A stretch of DNA of 24,178 nucleotides, taken from contig DESI01000046.1 of the NCBI GenBank assembly GCA_002361235.1, forward strand, positions 1-24,178. Reading direction: 5' to 3'. This stretch comes from Porphyromonadaceae bacterium UBA3318 (GTDB taxonomy: Bacteria; Bacteroidota; Bacteroidia; Bacteroidales; Muribaculaceae). The notes beneath the pieces are model-generated. The model did not search any database, was not told the DNA's origin, and saw only the letters and a list, made by a program, of their open reading frames with translations. A program made the translations under genes and the position numbers. This document shows, one piece after another, positions 7,588 to 15,627 of this stretch; position 1 is the first letter of the stretch; each line of letters begins with the position of its first letter.

Positions 7588-8136
7588 TCAACGGGCTATG
7601 AACTTGTTACGGCCCTTGATGTAGACGTTCCCTTTTTCGGTGGTTCTTACTTTGTGTCCCTTGATGTCGTAGATGCTTGTGTTTTCCGGAGTCTCCGAAA
7701 CCACGGAATTCACGGCGGACGCATCCTTTCTCAGCTCAATCTTAGTCTTGCCGTCGTATGTCTCCAGCTTCATCACTCCGTCTTTCCACTCCTTGATTAC
7801 AAGACGGATGTTGCCATCAAAAGCGTTGATATGAAGCTTATTATTGTTGGAGACGAAGAAATCAAATATTGGCATTTTGGTCCAGGTCCAGATTGCGCCG
7901 TCCTCGTCGTTGGTCTTACACTCTCCGAGACATCCTGCACAAAGCCACTCATCACCATCTTCAACGACGCGAGTATCTCCGAAATATATGGATTCGAAGG
8001 AGATGATACAATTGTTAACGTTTCCCGTCATGGAGGTCACATTCCACTTGCCGACTAAGTCGGTTTCGTCATAGGTCTGCGCTAACGCACAGAGCGTGCA
8101 GACCGATGCGAATAACAGCATTAAGATTCTTTTCAT
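7588..8136 (-). CDS. Small secreted protein of unknown function with sorting-like C-terminus
   Basis: The 182-residue protein has a clear Sec signal peptide (MKRILMLLFASVCTLCALAQ). A compact beta-rich region of about 110 residues opens with LVGKWNVTSMTG, a start reminiscent of lipocalin-like extracellular domains, and contains a Cys pair in CAGCLGEC. The last 30 or so residues (IYDIKGHKVRTTEKGNVYIKG, ending KFIAR) resemble the short type-A C-terminal sorting domain. It lies 22 bp downstream of the large LRR protein gene in the same direction and is probably co-transcribed with it. I do not recognise a function. Confidence 0.75.
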   Translation of the reverse strand: MKRILMLLFASVCTLCALAQTYDETDLVGKWNVTSMTGNVNNCIISFESIYFGDTRVVEDGDEWLCAGCLGECKTNDEDGAIWTWTKMPIFDFFVSNNNKLHINAFDGNIRLVIKEWKDGVMKLETYDGKTKIELRKDASAVNSVVSETPENTSIYDIKGHKVRTTEKGNVYIKGRNKFIAR

Positions 8137-8158
8137 TTGATTTATTGTTTTAAGTTGG

Positions 8159-11100
8159 TTACTTTCCAGTCAGGTTCAGTTTGACGACCTTATTGCCGTT
8201 AATCAGGATGTAGATACCTTCAGAGAGTCTGGCGACATATTCCTTGTCGGCATCCTTCCGCAACAGCATTCCGGTCACGCTGTATACGTCATAGCGACAA
8301 GCTTCATCCGTAAACAATTCTTCGATACCCGAGGTGCTGGCAATGACGCACAGGGCCTCGATATTGGAGCCATCGGTTGTCGTGACCTTGATGACGGCGA
8401 TGCCTTCATTGTAAAGAGTCACGTTTCCGGCGTAATTCACTGTCGCTACATTTTCATTGCTCGATGAGAAGTTCAGTGTTTTGTTGGCCGCGTCTTCCGG
8501 AAGTACGGTCGTCTCAATTCGGAAGGAATCTCCCGCCTTACCCATGAATTCTTCAGGGCTGATTTTCAGAGACTCCACTAATCTGGGTTCTACCGTCGCG
8601 AAGCAGGTGTCGTTTGCATCTGAGCCATCTGTTGCTACTGCCATGATCCAATAATGGCCGGTATCGTTTACAGTTACTAGTCCTGTCTCGTCAATGCTAA
8701 CTCTCTTTTCGTCGATAATATTTCCCCCTGAATCAGTTATTAACCATTTGATTCTTTTATTGTCTGCATTTTCGGGGGCAACACTCACTTCAATGTAGAA
8801 ACTGTCCCCTTTATGGCCGGTCCATTCATGAGGATAAAGTAAGATACTTTTTACGAGACGCGGAGTAACCGAGACTGCACAAGTTGCATACACACCGGAG
8901 CCATCTGCTGCAGATGCCGTTATAATACACTTACCGATGCCGATTGCAGTCACTTGTCCGGTCTCATCAACCGTAGCAATCGATTCATCGCTTGAAGCCC
9001 ATGTAAGACTCTTATTGTCGGCATCCTCCGGAAGGATAGTCGAAACTATCGTAACCGAATCGCCTTTTGAGCCACTAAATATCTCAGGGCTTATTGCGAG
9101 AGATTCCACGAGTAACGGCTCAACCGTTATAGTACATGTCGCCGATACATTAGAGCCGTCAACTGCTGCAGCTGTTATGACGCATTCCCCTATTCCGGTT
9201 GCCGTCACCAACCCAATATTGTCCACCTTGGCAACTGATTCATCACTGGAACTCCATATCAATGTTTGCACATCAGCATCCTCTGGTAATATTTTCGTTG
9301 TAAGTCGAACACATTTACTCTTCTTCAATATTAATTTTGAGGGATAGATGTCGATATGGTCAATCAGTTTTGTTTGTGGTAAATCCTTTACTACAATATC
9401 AATCCCAGCTGTAAATATATTTGCAAACGACGAGGCTCCATCTATTCTATCATATACTTTGCATGGAAGTAAGCAGTCGACTATTATTGAATGACTTCCC
9501 ACTGAATTGCAGTCAAAAATATTGTCCGTTATCTCGTATGTGACCTCAGCCTCGCTATCATAATATCTATACTTTAAATCAGGTATTCCTTTCAGATTGA
9601 TATCTTGCGCCATGATACTGTCTAAATCTACTTTATTCCCTAATTCTGTTTCATGCCGTATGTTGTTGATTACGCCATTGAACTGAGGTAGTTTATACAA
9701 GTGCTTGAACATTCTCCACTCCGACTTCTCTCCTATATCATTATTGTCATTGTGGTTAATATAATATACAATCGTATTGTCATACGAATGCTGATCAAAT
9801 GCGTTGCTATCGAAATTAGGGAGCTGACCATCAATAAAAATATGTTCAATTGCATTATTAGAAAATGCCTGATTGCAAATTGAATCTATATGTTCAATCG
9901 ACAGATGTTTTAATCCCGAATTGTAAAACGCTTTTTTCTTTACAATAGATATGTTTTCTATACTCGCATATTCTGATGATGATCCGACATACGCATTCTC
10001 GGGAATGGTGCTATCTCCAAAATTAAAGTCAGGCGATACAACTATACTCTTGAACTGTCCTATGCCAAATGGATTTATGTCTTCACAAGGATAGCCTTGA
10101 TCATCAATATAATACACCAATCCTACTTGAACCAGGCTGTCAGCAGCAAAAGGCTCTCTTATTCCCGACCCAATCGGCAATTCATATCCATTAAGATAAT
10201 AACTTGAGTTATAATTATTAAATACTATTTTCTCGAAATTCAATTTCGGGAACTCTCCTTTTCTTATGGCATGAGTTCCAGTTTTCAAGCTTTTTATTGT
10301 TGATTTTGTCTCAAAAGGTCGATATCTCCCCATTAAATCTCCAAAAGCAATTCTTTCTATGGGACATCCGTCGAATATATAATCTCCCTCAAAACTTGCA
10401 TATGGTATATGCAAGTTCGTAAGCCCTATACAATCCTTAAATGCCCCTTCATAGATTCGATCGGCATGGATGCTAATATTATTTAAAGAATCGCATCCTG
10501 AGAATGAATATTCTCCGATGGAACTTACATCGATATACGATTTTATCCCAATATATGACGTCGATTTATCTGCATATCCCACATCCTTAAGAGAAACACA
10601 ATTTTCAAAAGCTCTGTCTTCTATATATCCCTTTCTATATTCCCTACTACTTTCACTCCATACAATGGAATTTAGTTTTTGACAACCTCGAAATGCTGCC
10701 GTTTCGAAATATTTGATTGGAGTTTTTGAAAAATCAAGTGTTTTTAAATTGATGCAATTCTCAAAGGTATGATGATTTATAGTAGAAAAACTTCCTATTC
10801 CAAAGTCGACGTTTTCCAATGATACACAATTCATAAAGGCACCATTCCCAAGATTGGTAAGAGAATATGGAAGTTTTATTGATTTCAAGCTTGTACAGCA
10901 CTTGAATGCTTCTGGTTCTATTGTAGACACTGAATATCTCGCAATTTCAACATCTTCTAAAGAGACACAATTTTCGAAAGCATTATACCCAATAGTTCTT
11001 ACAGAGTTATTGATTTTAATCTCTTTAAGTGATTTATTATCCTTCAGGAAATAGCCTGGTATACGATTAACCGAATCTCCGATCATTACTTCTTCAACAT

Positions 11101-11971
11101 TAGGAGGAAATATGGGCGAATAATTCGTGAATACCGCTGAAAAGGCATTGTAGATAATCTTTTGTAACCGGTTGCAATGATGGAATAAATTCGGTATGAA
11201 TTTAACATCGTTAGAAATGGTTAGAACCCTGATAGATTCAGGGAACACAGAAAGATCCATATTGCTGGGGCCTTTACATTCAATGGCACAATATATTACT
11301 TCTTCAAGACCTGTGTCTTCGAAAATCTCATTTCCAAGATATTCTACGGTTGATGGAATGGTTATGGAATGGATATTGGTTCCGGCAAAAGCCCTGTCAT
11401 CAATTCTAGTGATACCATTCTTAAGTGACACTTCGGATATCTTTTTGCAATTTTCGAAGGCACTGCATCCTATTGACTCTACTCCTTCTTCAAGGATTAA
11501 GGCACTTAGATTATCACAATTCTCAAATGCATTTCCTCCAATACTTGATTTCCCACCTAACTTTAGTGTCGTTATCCCCGAACAAGATTTAAAGGCACTT
11601 GCGCTTATGCTAATTTCGTTAAATGCAATATCCCCTTTTATTCCTGTACATTCTTCAAATGCACCGATACCTATATTTTTTAGATTTTTAGGGAAATAAA
11701 TATTATAACAGTTAATCCCTTTAAATGCTTCACGCGATACTCCTGTAACTTGATAACAAGTGCTGTTATAGTAGAACTGATCCTTAATTGTGAAAATGTC
11801 ATTTCCATTTTCGCCGTTCCTTTCTAATGGCCCGTCACAGAATGCTCTGCCATTATCGGTATTTATGGTGTATAGTAATCCGTCGTTTATTACCTGCAAT
11901 AGTTCTGCGTACGTACTAACATTTAGGAATATGATGCAGAATATAACGGTTAGAATTTTTATACTTTTCAT
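8159..11971 (-). CDS. BspA-like leucine-rich-repeat surface protein with four Ig-like (Big_2) domains
   Basis: The 1270-residue protein starts with a signal peptide (about 1-22). Residues about 60-780 contain many LRR_5/Treponema-type repeats with the recurring core AFxxCxxL (GNAFENCDNLSALIL, RAFAGTNIHSITIPST). Four Big_2-like repeats follow at about 860-1205, with marks such as LPEDADNKSLTWASSDES and VTAIGIGKCIITA. The C-terminus (about 1225-1270: YDVYSVTGMLLRKDADK, GIYILINGNKVVKLNL) is type-A sorting-like. BspA-like proteins are surface adhesins or ligand-binding scaffolds; the ligand here is unknown. The LRR half is clearly AT-rich compared with the Ig-like half and the trk genes, suggesting a separate origin. 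A 139-aa gene lies 35 bp upstream and a 182-aa secreted protein 22 bp downstream. Confidence 0.88.
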   Translation of the reverse strand: MKSIKILTVIFCIIFLNVSTYAELLQVINDGLLYTINTDNGRAFCDGPLERNGENGNDIFTIKDQFYYNSTCYQVTGVSREAFKGINCYNIYFPKNLKNIGIGAFEECTGIKGDIAFNEISISASAFKSCSGITTLKLGGKSSIGGNAFENCDNLSALILEEGVESIGCSAFENCKKISEVSLKNGITRIDDRAFAGTNIHSITIPSTVEYLGNEIFEDTGLEEVIYCAIECKGPSNMDLSVFPESIRVLTISNDVKFIPNLFHHCNRLQKIIYNAFSAVFTNYSPIFPPNVEEVMIGDSVNRIPGYFLKDNKSLKEIKINNSVRTIGYNAFENCVSLEDVEIARYSVSTIEPEAFKCCTSLKSIKLPYSLTNLGNGAFMNCVSLENVDFGIGSFSTINHHTFENCINLKTLDFSKTPIKYFETAAFRGCQKLNSIVWSESSREYRKGYIEDRAFENCVSLKDVGYADKSTSYIGIKSYIDVSSIGEYSFSGCDSLNNISIHADRIYEGAFKDCIGLTNLHIPYASFEGDYIFDGCPIERIAFGDLMGRYRPFETKSTIKSLKTGTHAIRKGEFPKLNFEKIVFNNYNSSYYLNGYELPIGSGIREPFAADSLVQVGLVYYIDDQGYPCEDINPFGIGQFKSIVVSPDFNFGDSTIPENAYVGSSSEYASIENISIVKKKAFYNSGLKHLSIEHIDSICNQAFSNNAIEHIFIDGQLPNFDSNAFDQHSYDNTIVYYINHNDNNDIGEKSEWRMFKHLYKLPQFNGVINNIRHETELGNKVDLDSIMAQDINLKGIPDLKYRYYDSEAEVTYEITDNIFDCNSVGSHSIIVDCLLPCKVYDRIDGASSFANIFTAGIDIVVKDLPQTKLIDHIDIYPSKLILKKSKCVRLTTKILPEDADVQTLIWSSSDESVAKVDNIGLVTATGIGECVITAAAVDGSNVSATCTITVEPLLVESLAISPEIFSGSKGDSVTIVSTILPEDADNKSLTWASSDESIATVDETGQVTAIGIGKCIITASAADGSGVYATCAVSVTPRLVKSILLYPHEWTGHKGDSFYIEVSVAPENADNKRIKWLITDSGGNIIDEKRVSIDETGLVTVNDTGHYWIMAVATDGSDANDTCFATVEPRLVESLKISPEEFMGKAGDSFRIETTVLPEDAANKTLNFSSSNENVATVNYAGNVTLYNEGIAVIKVTTTDGSNIEALCVIASTSGIEELFTDEACRYDVYSVTGMLLRKDADKEYVARLSEGIYILINGNKVVKLNLTGK

Positions 11972-12006
11972 TCTTGCTCGGTATTATTATATGTAAATAT
12001 ATTGAT

Positions 12007-12426
12007 TTATATATTAATTTTTTCTATGATGGCATTTAATAGCTCCAGCACTATCTGGTTGCTGTAATTCTGTTTATCTGCGGTATCATTCCCCATTTCG
12101 AGGGTATGCCACCATAGATTACTTCCTTCTTTAAAATCTTGAAGCAACTCATTGTAGTGTGTGTGATAATTCACAGCACCTATCATTATGTCACACTCTG
12201 TTTTCCGGCCAAAATCCATTGCACGACGCAGGTGTCCCTTATTATATCCAGCGGAATATATTCCTATCGTTTTTGTCCCCGCTGTCAATTTCGCACGAAA
12301 ATCAGATTTTCCAAACGCTTCATAGACAGCCACTGTTGCGTCAAAGACCAGAAGTGCCTTCAGCAATTTACGGCAAATAGTGATTTTATCGGCATTAGAC
12401 TCGCCATAGATTAAGTGTAATAGCAT
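12007..12426 (-). CDS. Small P-loop-like protein of unknown function
   Basis: The 139-residue protein begins MLLHLIYGESNADKITICRK, which looks like a strand, a degenerate Walker A loop (G-x-x-x-x-D-K-I-T, with Asp at the usual second Gly) and a helix. A second strand (KTIGIYSAGYNKGHLRRA) and a third (CDIMIGAVNYHTHYNEL) fit an alpha/beta NTPase-like core. The open frame continues upstream to 12624, but that extension reads through a hairpin-rich segment and shows no protein-like pattern, so the ATG at 12426 is chosen. It is 35 bp upstream of the LRR gene and may be the first gene of that unit. No signal peptide is seen. The function is not recognised. Confidence 0.6.
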   Translation of the reverse strand: MLLHLIYGESNADKITICRKLLKALLVFDATVAVYEAFGKSDFRAKLTAGTKTIGIYSAGYNKGHLRRAMDFGRKTECDIMIGAVNYHTHYNELLQDFKEGSNLWWHTLEMGNDTADKQNYSNQIVLELLNAIIEKINI

Positions 12427-12640
12427 CTTTTTTCCCTCATGCCGCCGGACTCCCCTCGTTGGCGTTAGGTTAGTATATGGAAAAAGCGTAGGAATCTGTA
12501 TCGGTTGCCGTCCTACTGCTTGAGGCTTCTCGCATTGCCCATCGATAGTCGGACGGCAACGCCAGAAGCCCACGCCAGTATATGCAACCATTGCATCCGG
12601 CCGTATTTCCTCACGGAATATCATGCCGAATGAGATTAAT
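12427..12640. other. Non-coding segment with a strong hairpin
   Basis: GTTGCCGTCC (12504-12513) and GGACGGCAAC (12551-12560) are perfect 10-bp inverted arms, with ACT/AGT pairing just inside, enclosing about 37 nt. The minus frame is open across this segment, but its translation is rich in Arg, Gln and Pro with no recognisable fold. It may be a leader or structured RNA upstream of the 12007-12426 gene, or a repeat element. Confidence 0.4.
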
Positions 12641-12925
12641 TACACATCCTCGGGCATCTACCGTTGCTCAATCCTTGACTATCGATTAGAAAAGTTTGCG
12701 AGACATTTCAAGCAGTCAAGAATCAGCGCGGATAAACGCTTTTCTATGTATTATGTTCCGGACGCGAACACGCGTCCTTCCTTACATCCCGTCCCTCTTT
12801 ACCCCCAGACCGTGCGGCGGCTCCGGCGAGTCGCTTCCTGCTGGCATGGGTATAGAGTCGGTCTGCGGTTGCAAACTTAGTAATTTATTTTGAATCAGAC
12901 AAGAATATTCCGAAAATAAATTTCA

Positions 12926-13048
12926 ATCGGGTATCCGGTCCGTAGCCGTGCGCGACCCGGAGAGCCTGCGCCACACTATTCGGCTGCTGGAGTGACGACG
13001 TTCACGCCGTCAGCATCAGGGCGACGTGGACGTCGCCATTCCGGTCAG
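12926..13048 (+). repeat. Dispersed structured repeat, copy 5 (longest copy)
   Basis: It starts AATCGGGTATCCGGTCCGTA and aligns with 14036-14125 along both modules. It has about 35 extra bases in the middle that contain a second, diverged palindrome, GACGACGT/ACGCCGTC (12994-13011). The main palindrome GGCGACGT-GG-ACGTCGCC is at 13020-13037. It lies just upstream of the ORF6N-PLD gene. Confidence 0.65.
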
Positions 13049-13069
13049 GATCTGTCCGACACATTAAAA

Positions 13070-13101
13070 TTTTCAGAATCTCAAAAAAATGATTACCTTT
13101 A
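13070..13101 (+). promoter_or_regulatory. Candidate promoter of the ORF6N-PLD gene
   Basis: TTTT (13070-13073) and TACCTTTA (13094-13101) are 20 bp apart and each differs by one base from the TTTG/TAnnTTTG consensus. If correct, transcription would begin at about 13105-13108, which makes the ATG at 13105 unlikely and favours 13147 or 13201. Confidence 0.35.
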
Positions 13102-13104
13102 CGC

Positions 13105-14037
13105 ATGGAGCTGACACAAGAACCTGATAAGCACCCCGATTATAGTATGTCAAACCGCCCTACAGAGCAAAACTTTGACAACAACTCATTGCCGGCAGCT
13201 ATGAATATTGAGTCTCTGATATATCTCGTTAGAGATGAACAGGTAATGCTTGATAGTGATCTTGCCAGGCTATATGGAGTTGAAACCAAAGTTCTTAATC
13301 AAGCCGTCAAACGAAATATCAGGCGTTTTCCTGCCGACTTTATGTTCCAATTGACAAGGGAGGAATGTTTGAGGTCACAAATTGTGACCTCAAACGGAAA
13401 AAGAGGAGGCACGAGATATATGCCGTTTGCGTTTACGGAAAATGGTGTAGCCATGCTTAGCAGTGTGCTCAGGTCAGAAACGGCGATAGAAGTTAATATC
13501 CGTATTATGAGAGCATTTACATTAATGCGGAATCTAATTAAAAGCCATAGTTCACTGTTCCAACGACTTGACCGCCTTGAAATGAAGCAGTTGAAGACCG
13601 ATGAAAAAGTAGATGCAATTCTTGATAGATTGACGGAACCCCAGGAACCGAAAGAGGGCATTTTCTTCAATGGTCAGATATTCGATGCATACGTATTCAT
13701 TGCCGGTCTGATCAGGAAAGCCGATAAGCGTATCGTGGTAATCGACAGTTATATCGATGATTCCGTTCTCGTTCAGCTTTCCAAGCGCAAACCCGGCGTC
13801 AGTGTGGATATTTATGACGCTAAGATTTCCAGGCAACTCCGCTTGGATGTAGAACGGCATAATGCTCAATATCCGGGGGTTAATCTTCACGATTACACGA
13901 AGGCCCATGACCGGTTTCTGATTATTGATGAAGAAGTCTATCACATCGGACATTCATTGAAGGACCTGGGCAAAAAGCTCTTTGCATTCTCAAAACTGGA
14001 GGTTATGACCGGTTCCGAATTGATTTCACGTCTCTAA
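13105..14037 (+). CDS. ORF6N DNA-binding domain fused to a degenerate PLD/HKD-like domain
   Basis: In the 310-residue reading, an ORF6N (KilA-N-type, phage-associated) domain spans about 35-135 (IYLVRDEQVMLDSDLARLYG, then FTENGVAMLSSVLRSETA). A short coiled coil lies at about 145-180. A C-terminal domain at about 188-310 carries one phospholipase-D-like motif: His268-x-Arg270-x4-Asp275-x6-Gly282-x-Ser284, with Lys replaced by Arg. ORF6N domains bind DNA in phage and plasmid regulators; a nuclease or binding role for the PLD-like part is inferred. The N-terminal 32 residues are unlike ORF6N starts, and Met33 (13201) directly precedes the conserved region, so the true start may be 13147 or 13201. 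The gene lies between two copies of the dispersed repeat. Confidence 0.8.
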   Translation: MELTQEPDKHPDYSMSNRPTEQNFDNNSLPAAMNIESLIYLVRDEQVMLDSDLARLYGVETKVLNQAVKRNIRRFPADFMFQLTREECLRSQIVTSNGKRGGTRYMPFAFTENGVAMLSSVLRSETAIEVNIRIMRAFTLMRNLIKSHSSLFQRLDRLEMKQLKTDEKVDAILDRLTEPQEPKEGIFFNGQIFDAYVFIAGLIRKADKRIVVIDSYIDDSVLVQLSKRKPGVSVDIYDAKISRQLRLDVERHNAQYPGVNLHDYTKAHDRFLIIDEEVYHIGHSLKDLGKKLFAFSKLEVMTGSELISRL

Positions 14038-14125
14038 TCGGTATCCGGTCCGTAGCCCTGCGCGGCTCGGAGAGCCGGCACCACTATTCATTGGCGACGT
14101 GGACGTCGCCATTCCGGTCGCCGAC
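14036..14125 (+). repeat. Dispersed structured repeat, copy 6
   Basis: The copy begins within the TAA stop of the ORF6N-PLD gene. It contains a hairpin module, GGCTC-GGA-GAGCC, and a perfect palindrome module, GGCGACGT (14093-14100), GG, ACGTCGCC (14103-14110), followed by ATTCCGGTC. It is the clearest copy and serves as reference for the others. Confidence 0.65.
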
Positions 14126-14305
14126 TCTGTTCTACTGTTCTACTGTCAGAAATTTTGGAGGGCCGGGCGTTGTGTCGGTCGTCCCGGACCACGTATGCGG
14201 CGGAGAACAGGCCCGGCACCACGAGCCTGGCGGCCTGTATGCTCCACACCCGGAATTGTGAAACATGTCGCTGATGTCGCGTCCTACTGCATAATACTCC
14301 GGAAA
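14126..14305. other. Gene-free spacer with a short tandem repeat
   Basis: GTTCTACT is repeated twice directly (14128-14135, 14136-14143). The remainder, up to the flavodoxin gene stop, is GC-rich and shows no supported gene. The right edge forms part of the 14297-14329 hairpin. Confidence 0.3.
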
Positions 14306-14329
14306 TTACCGGTTATAGCTTTTCCGGAG
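14297..14329 (-). terminator. Hairpin at the end of the flavodoxin-ferredoxin gene
   Basis: CTCCGGAAA (14297-14305) and TTTCCGGAG (14321-14329) are perfect 9-bp inverted arms with a 15-nt loop that includes the stop codon. No clear U-run follows on the minus strand, so this is a terminator-like or mRNA-stabilising hairpin rather than a proven terminator. Confidence 0.4.
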
Positions 14330-15091
14330 CCCGGATTCGCAGAGGCCGATGCGCAGGCTGTTCAGTAACGATTCGTGGACCAGGATGGAGGATGTGGGGC
14401 AACGGTCGGCGCAAATGCGGCACAGTATACAGTCGCGGTCGTAAACGGGCAACACATGGCCGTTCCTACGCCCGAATACGTGCATCGGGCATACATCCAT
14501 GCATTTGCCGCAGCCCACGCATGTGGATGTGTCGAGAAACACAACTTTGTCGCCGGCTACGACGTCTGAACCTTTGCGGCGGGCCGGCACACCTTCTATA
14601 TGGCCTTCAACCGGCTCCCTATATATATCGGCCAAAGGATGGAGTTCTTGACGCAGTTTTTCGGCAAACAGCCCGGCTTTGAACACATCCCGCGCATCGG
14701 GGCGCGCCTTGTTGTAGCCGTCCATCAGCACCCAGGGACCCGTCCGGTCATAGCCCCGGCAGGAAAATTCGCCGGCGATGACTCCACCCCGGTCCCTGAT
14801 GATTTTTCTGAGCGCCTTATGATAACCGCCCAGGTACGGTCGGCAACGGGTGGAAAAGATGAAGACATCCTTATCCTTAAGATTCTGCTTTTCGGCAAAC
14901 CGCAGCAGCTGCACGTCATGCGCCGCGAAATTGATGGCCGATCCGAAACCGATCAAATCGTATTCCGATACATCGACTTCGGGATTGGTGTCGATCGACA
15001 CCAATCCGGCACCAAGCGCTTCCGCCATCTTCTGCGCGATCTTCAGCGTATTCCCCTTATACGCCGACCGATAGAATATGATAGTCTTCAT
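14306..15091 (-). CDS. Flavodoxin-ferredoxin fusion protein (EFR1-like) with two [4Fe-4S] motifs
   Basis: The N-terminal half (about 1-150) of this 261-residue protein is flavodoxin-like: MKTIIFYRSAYKGNTLKIAQ supplies the phosphate-binding loop for FMN, and YDLIGFGSAINF follows. The C-terminal part has two clostridial-type clusters, Cys191/194/197/201 (CVGCGKCMDVCP) and Cys221/224/227/231 (CILCRICADRCP). Such proteins move single electrons between ferredoxin-linked partners in anaerobes; the partner here is unknown. No signal peptide or membrane segment is seen, so it should act in the cytoplasm. It starts 18 bp after the Asp-rich 147-aa gene and is probably in the same operon. Confidence 0.87.
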   Translation of the reverse strand: MKTIIFYRSAYKGNTLKIAQKMAEALGAGLVSIDTNPEVDVSEYDLIGFGSAINFAAHDVQLLRFAEKQNLKDKDVFIFSTRCRPYLGGYHKALRKIIRDRGGVIAGEFSCRGYDRTGPWVLMDGYNKARPDARDVFKAGLFAEKLRQELHPLADIYREPVEGHIEGVPARRKGSDVVAGDKVVFLDTSTCVGCGKCMDVCPMHVFGRRNGHVLPVYDRDCILCRICADRCPTSSILVHESLLNSLRIGLCESGLRKSYNR

Positions 15092-15109
15092 TATAATTAT
15101 TTATGACAG

Positions 15110-15553
15110 TTACCAGTCGTCCTTGTCGTTATCGTCGTCCCAGTCATCGTCGTCATCGCTGTCCCAGCTGAAGTCATCGTCGTCAGCCTCCCAGTCCAGG
15201 TCGTCGTCGGTTCCATCGTTGCACAGAAGGGCGTCGGTCTCCAGGTCCTCCAGTTCATTGCGGATCTCTTCCAGCTGGTCAAGCCAGTCTTCTATGTAGA
15301 CGGCATCGGCGGAGCTGTAGCGCTTCAGATACTTTTTAAGCTCGCGCAGTCGTCCGGAAACATACAGGTATGCGCCGTCAAAATCATCCGGATCAAGCTC
15401 CGTCAGGAACGATGTGTTCGCTTCGACATCGTCAATCTGTTCCACCAGTTTCTCCAGCTTCTCATAGTATTCGTCGCTGCGTTTCTCATAGTCCGTGCGT
15501 GCGTCCGTCCAGGGGAGCCCCTTCTTTCCACGTCTTTTTGAATCGAAATACAT
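15110..15553 (-). CDS. Coiled-coil protein with long Asp/Trp tail ending DDW
   Basis: This 147-residue protein has a basic start (MYFDSKRRGKKG), a helical and probably coiled-coil middle (about 18-105), and an extreme C-terminal tail. Of the last 37 residues 21 are Asp and four are Trp, one of them the final residue (NDKDDW). Acidic tails ending in an aromatic residue serve as docking tails in single-stranded-DNA-binding proteins; any such role here is only an analogy. A second, otherwise unrelated protein at 18122-18472 also ends in DDW. The gene lies 74 bp after the ORF6N gene and 18 bp before the flavodoxin gene. I recognise no family. Confidence 0.7.
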   Translation of the reverse strand: MYFDSKRRGKKGLPWTDARTDYEKRSDEYYEKLEKLVEQIDDVEANTSFLTELDPDDFDGAYLYVSGRLRELKKYLKRYSSADAVYIEDWLDQLEEIRNELEDLETDALLCNDGTDDDLDWEADDDDFSWDSDDDDDWDDDNDKDDW

Positions 15554-15602
15554 ACTTTTAAAATTAAGGTCAAAAATTCAGTAACGTTTAGTGTCTGTGT
15601 CG

Positions 15603-15610
15603 CAAAGTTA
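15603..15610 (-). promoter_or_regulatory. Candidate -7 box for the Asp-rich/flavodoxin operon
   Basis: On the minus strand it reads TAACTTTG, an exact TAnnTTTG match, 49 bp upstream of the 15553 ATG. A convincing -33 box is not seen. Confidence 0.4.
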
Positions 15611-15627
15611 GCAAATTCCGGCAATAG

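Larger units (their letters stand above)
12641..13104. other. Gene-free region with degenerate hairpin repeats
   Basis: I see no convincing gene. GCGGCTCCGGCGAGTCGC (about 12815-12832) resembles the hairpin module of the dispersed repeat. It lies inside a longer inverted pair, CAGACCG (12806-12812) with CGGTCTG (12859-12865). A full dispersed-repeat copy follows at 12926-13048, then the promoter of the ORF6N gene. Confidence 0.35.

Noticed and set aside
12427..12624. N-terminal extension of the 12007-12426 gene to an ATG at 12624
   Set aside because: The extension covers a perfect hairpin and translates to Arg/Gln/Pro-rich sequence without a fold-like pattern, while Met at 12426 directly precedes a P-loop-like strand.
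12623..12880. 85-codon plus-strand frame
   Set aside because: It crosses inverted repeats, has no family features and no promoter, and its translation is not protein-like.
14600..15106. 168-codon plus-strand frame opposite the flavodoxin gene
   Set aside because: The minus-strand reading has two complete [4Fe-4S] motifs and a flavodoxin start. The plus reading has no recognisable features.
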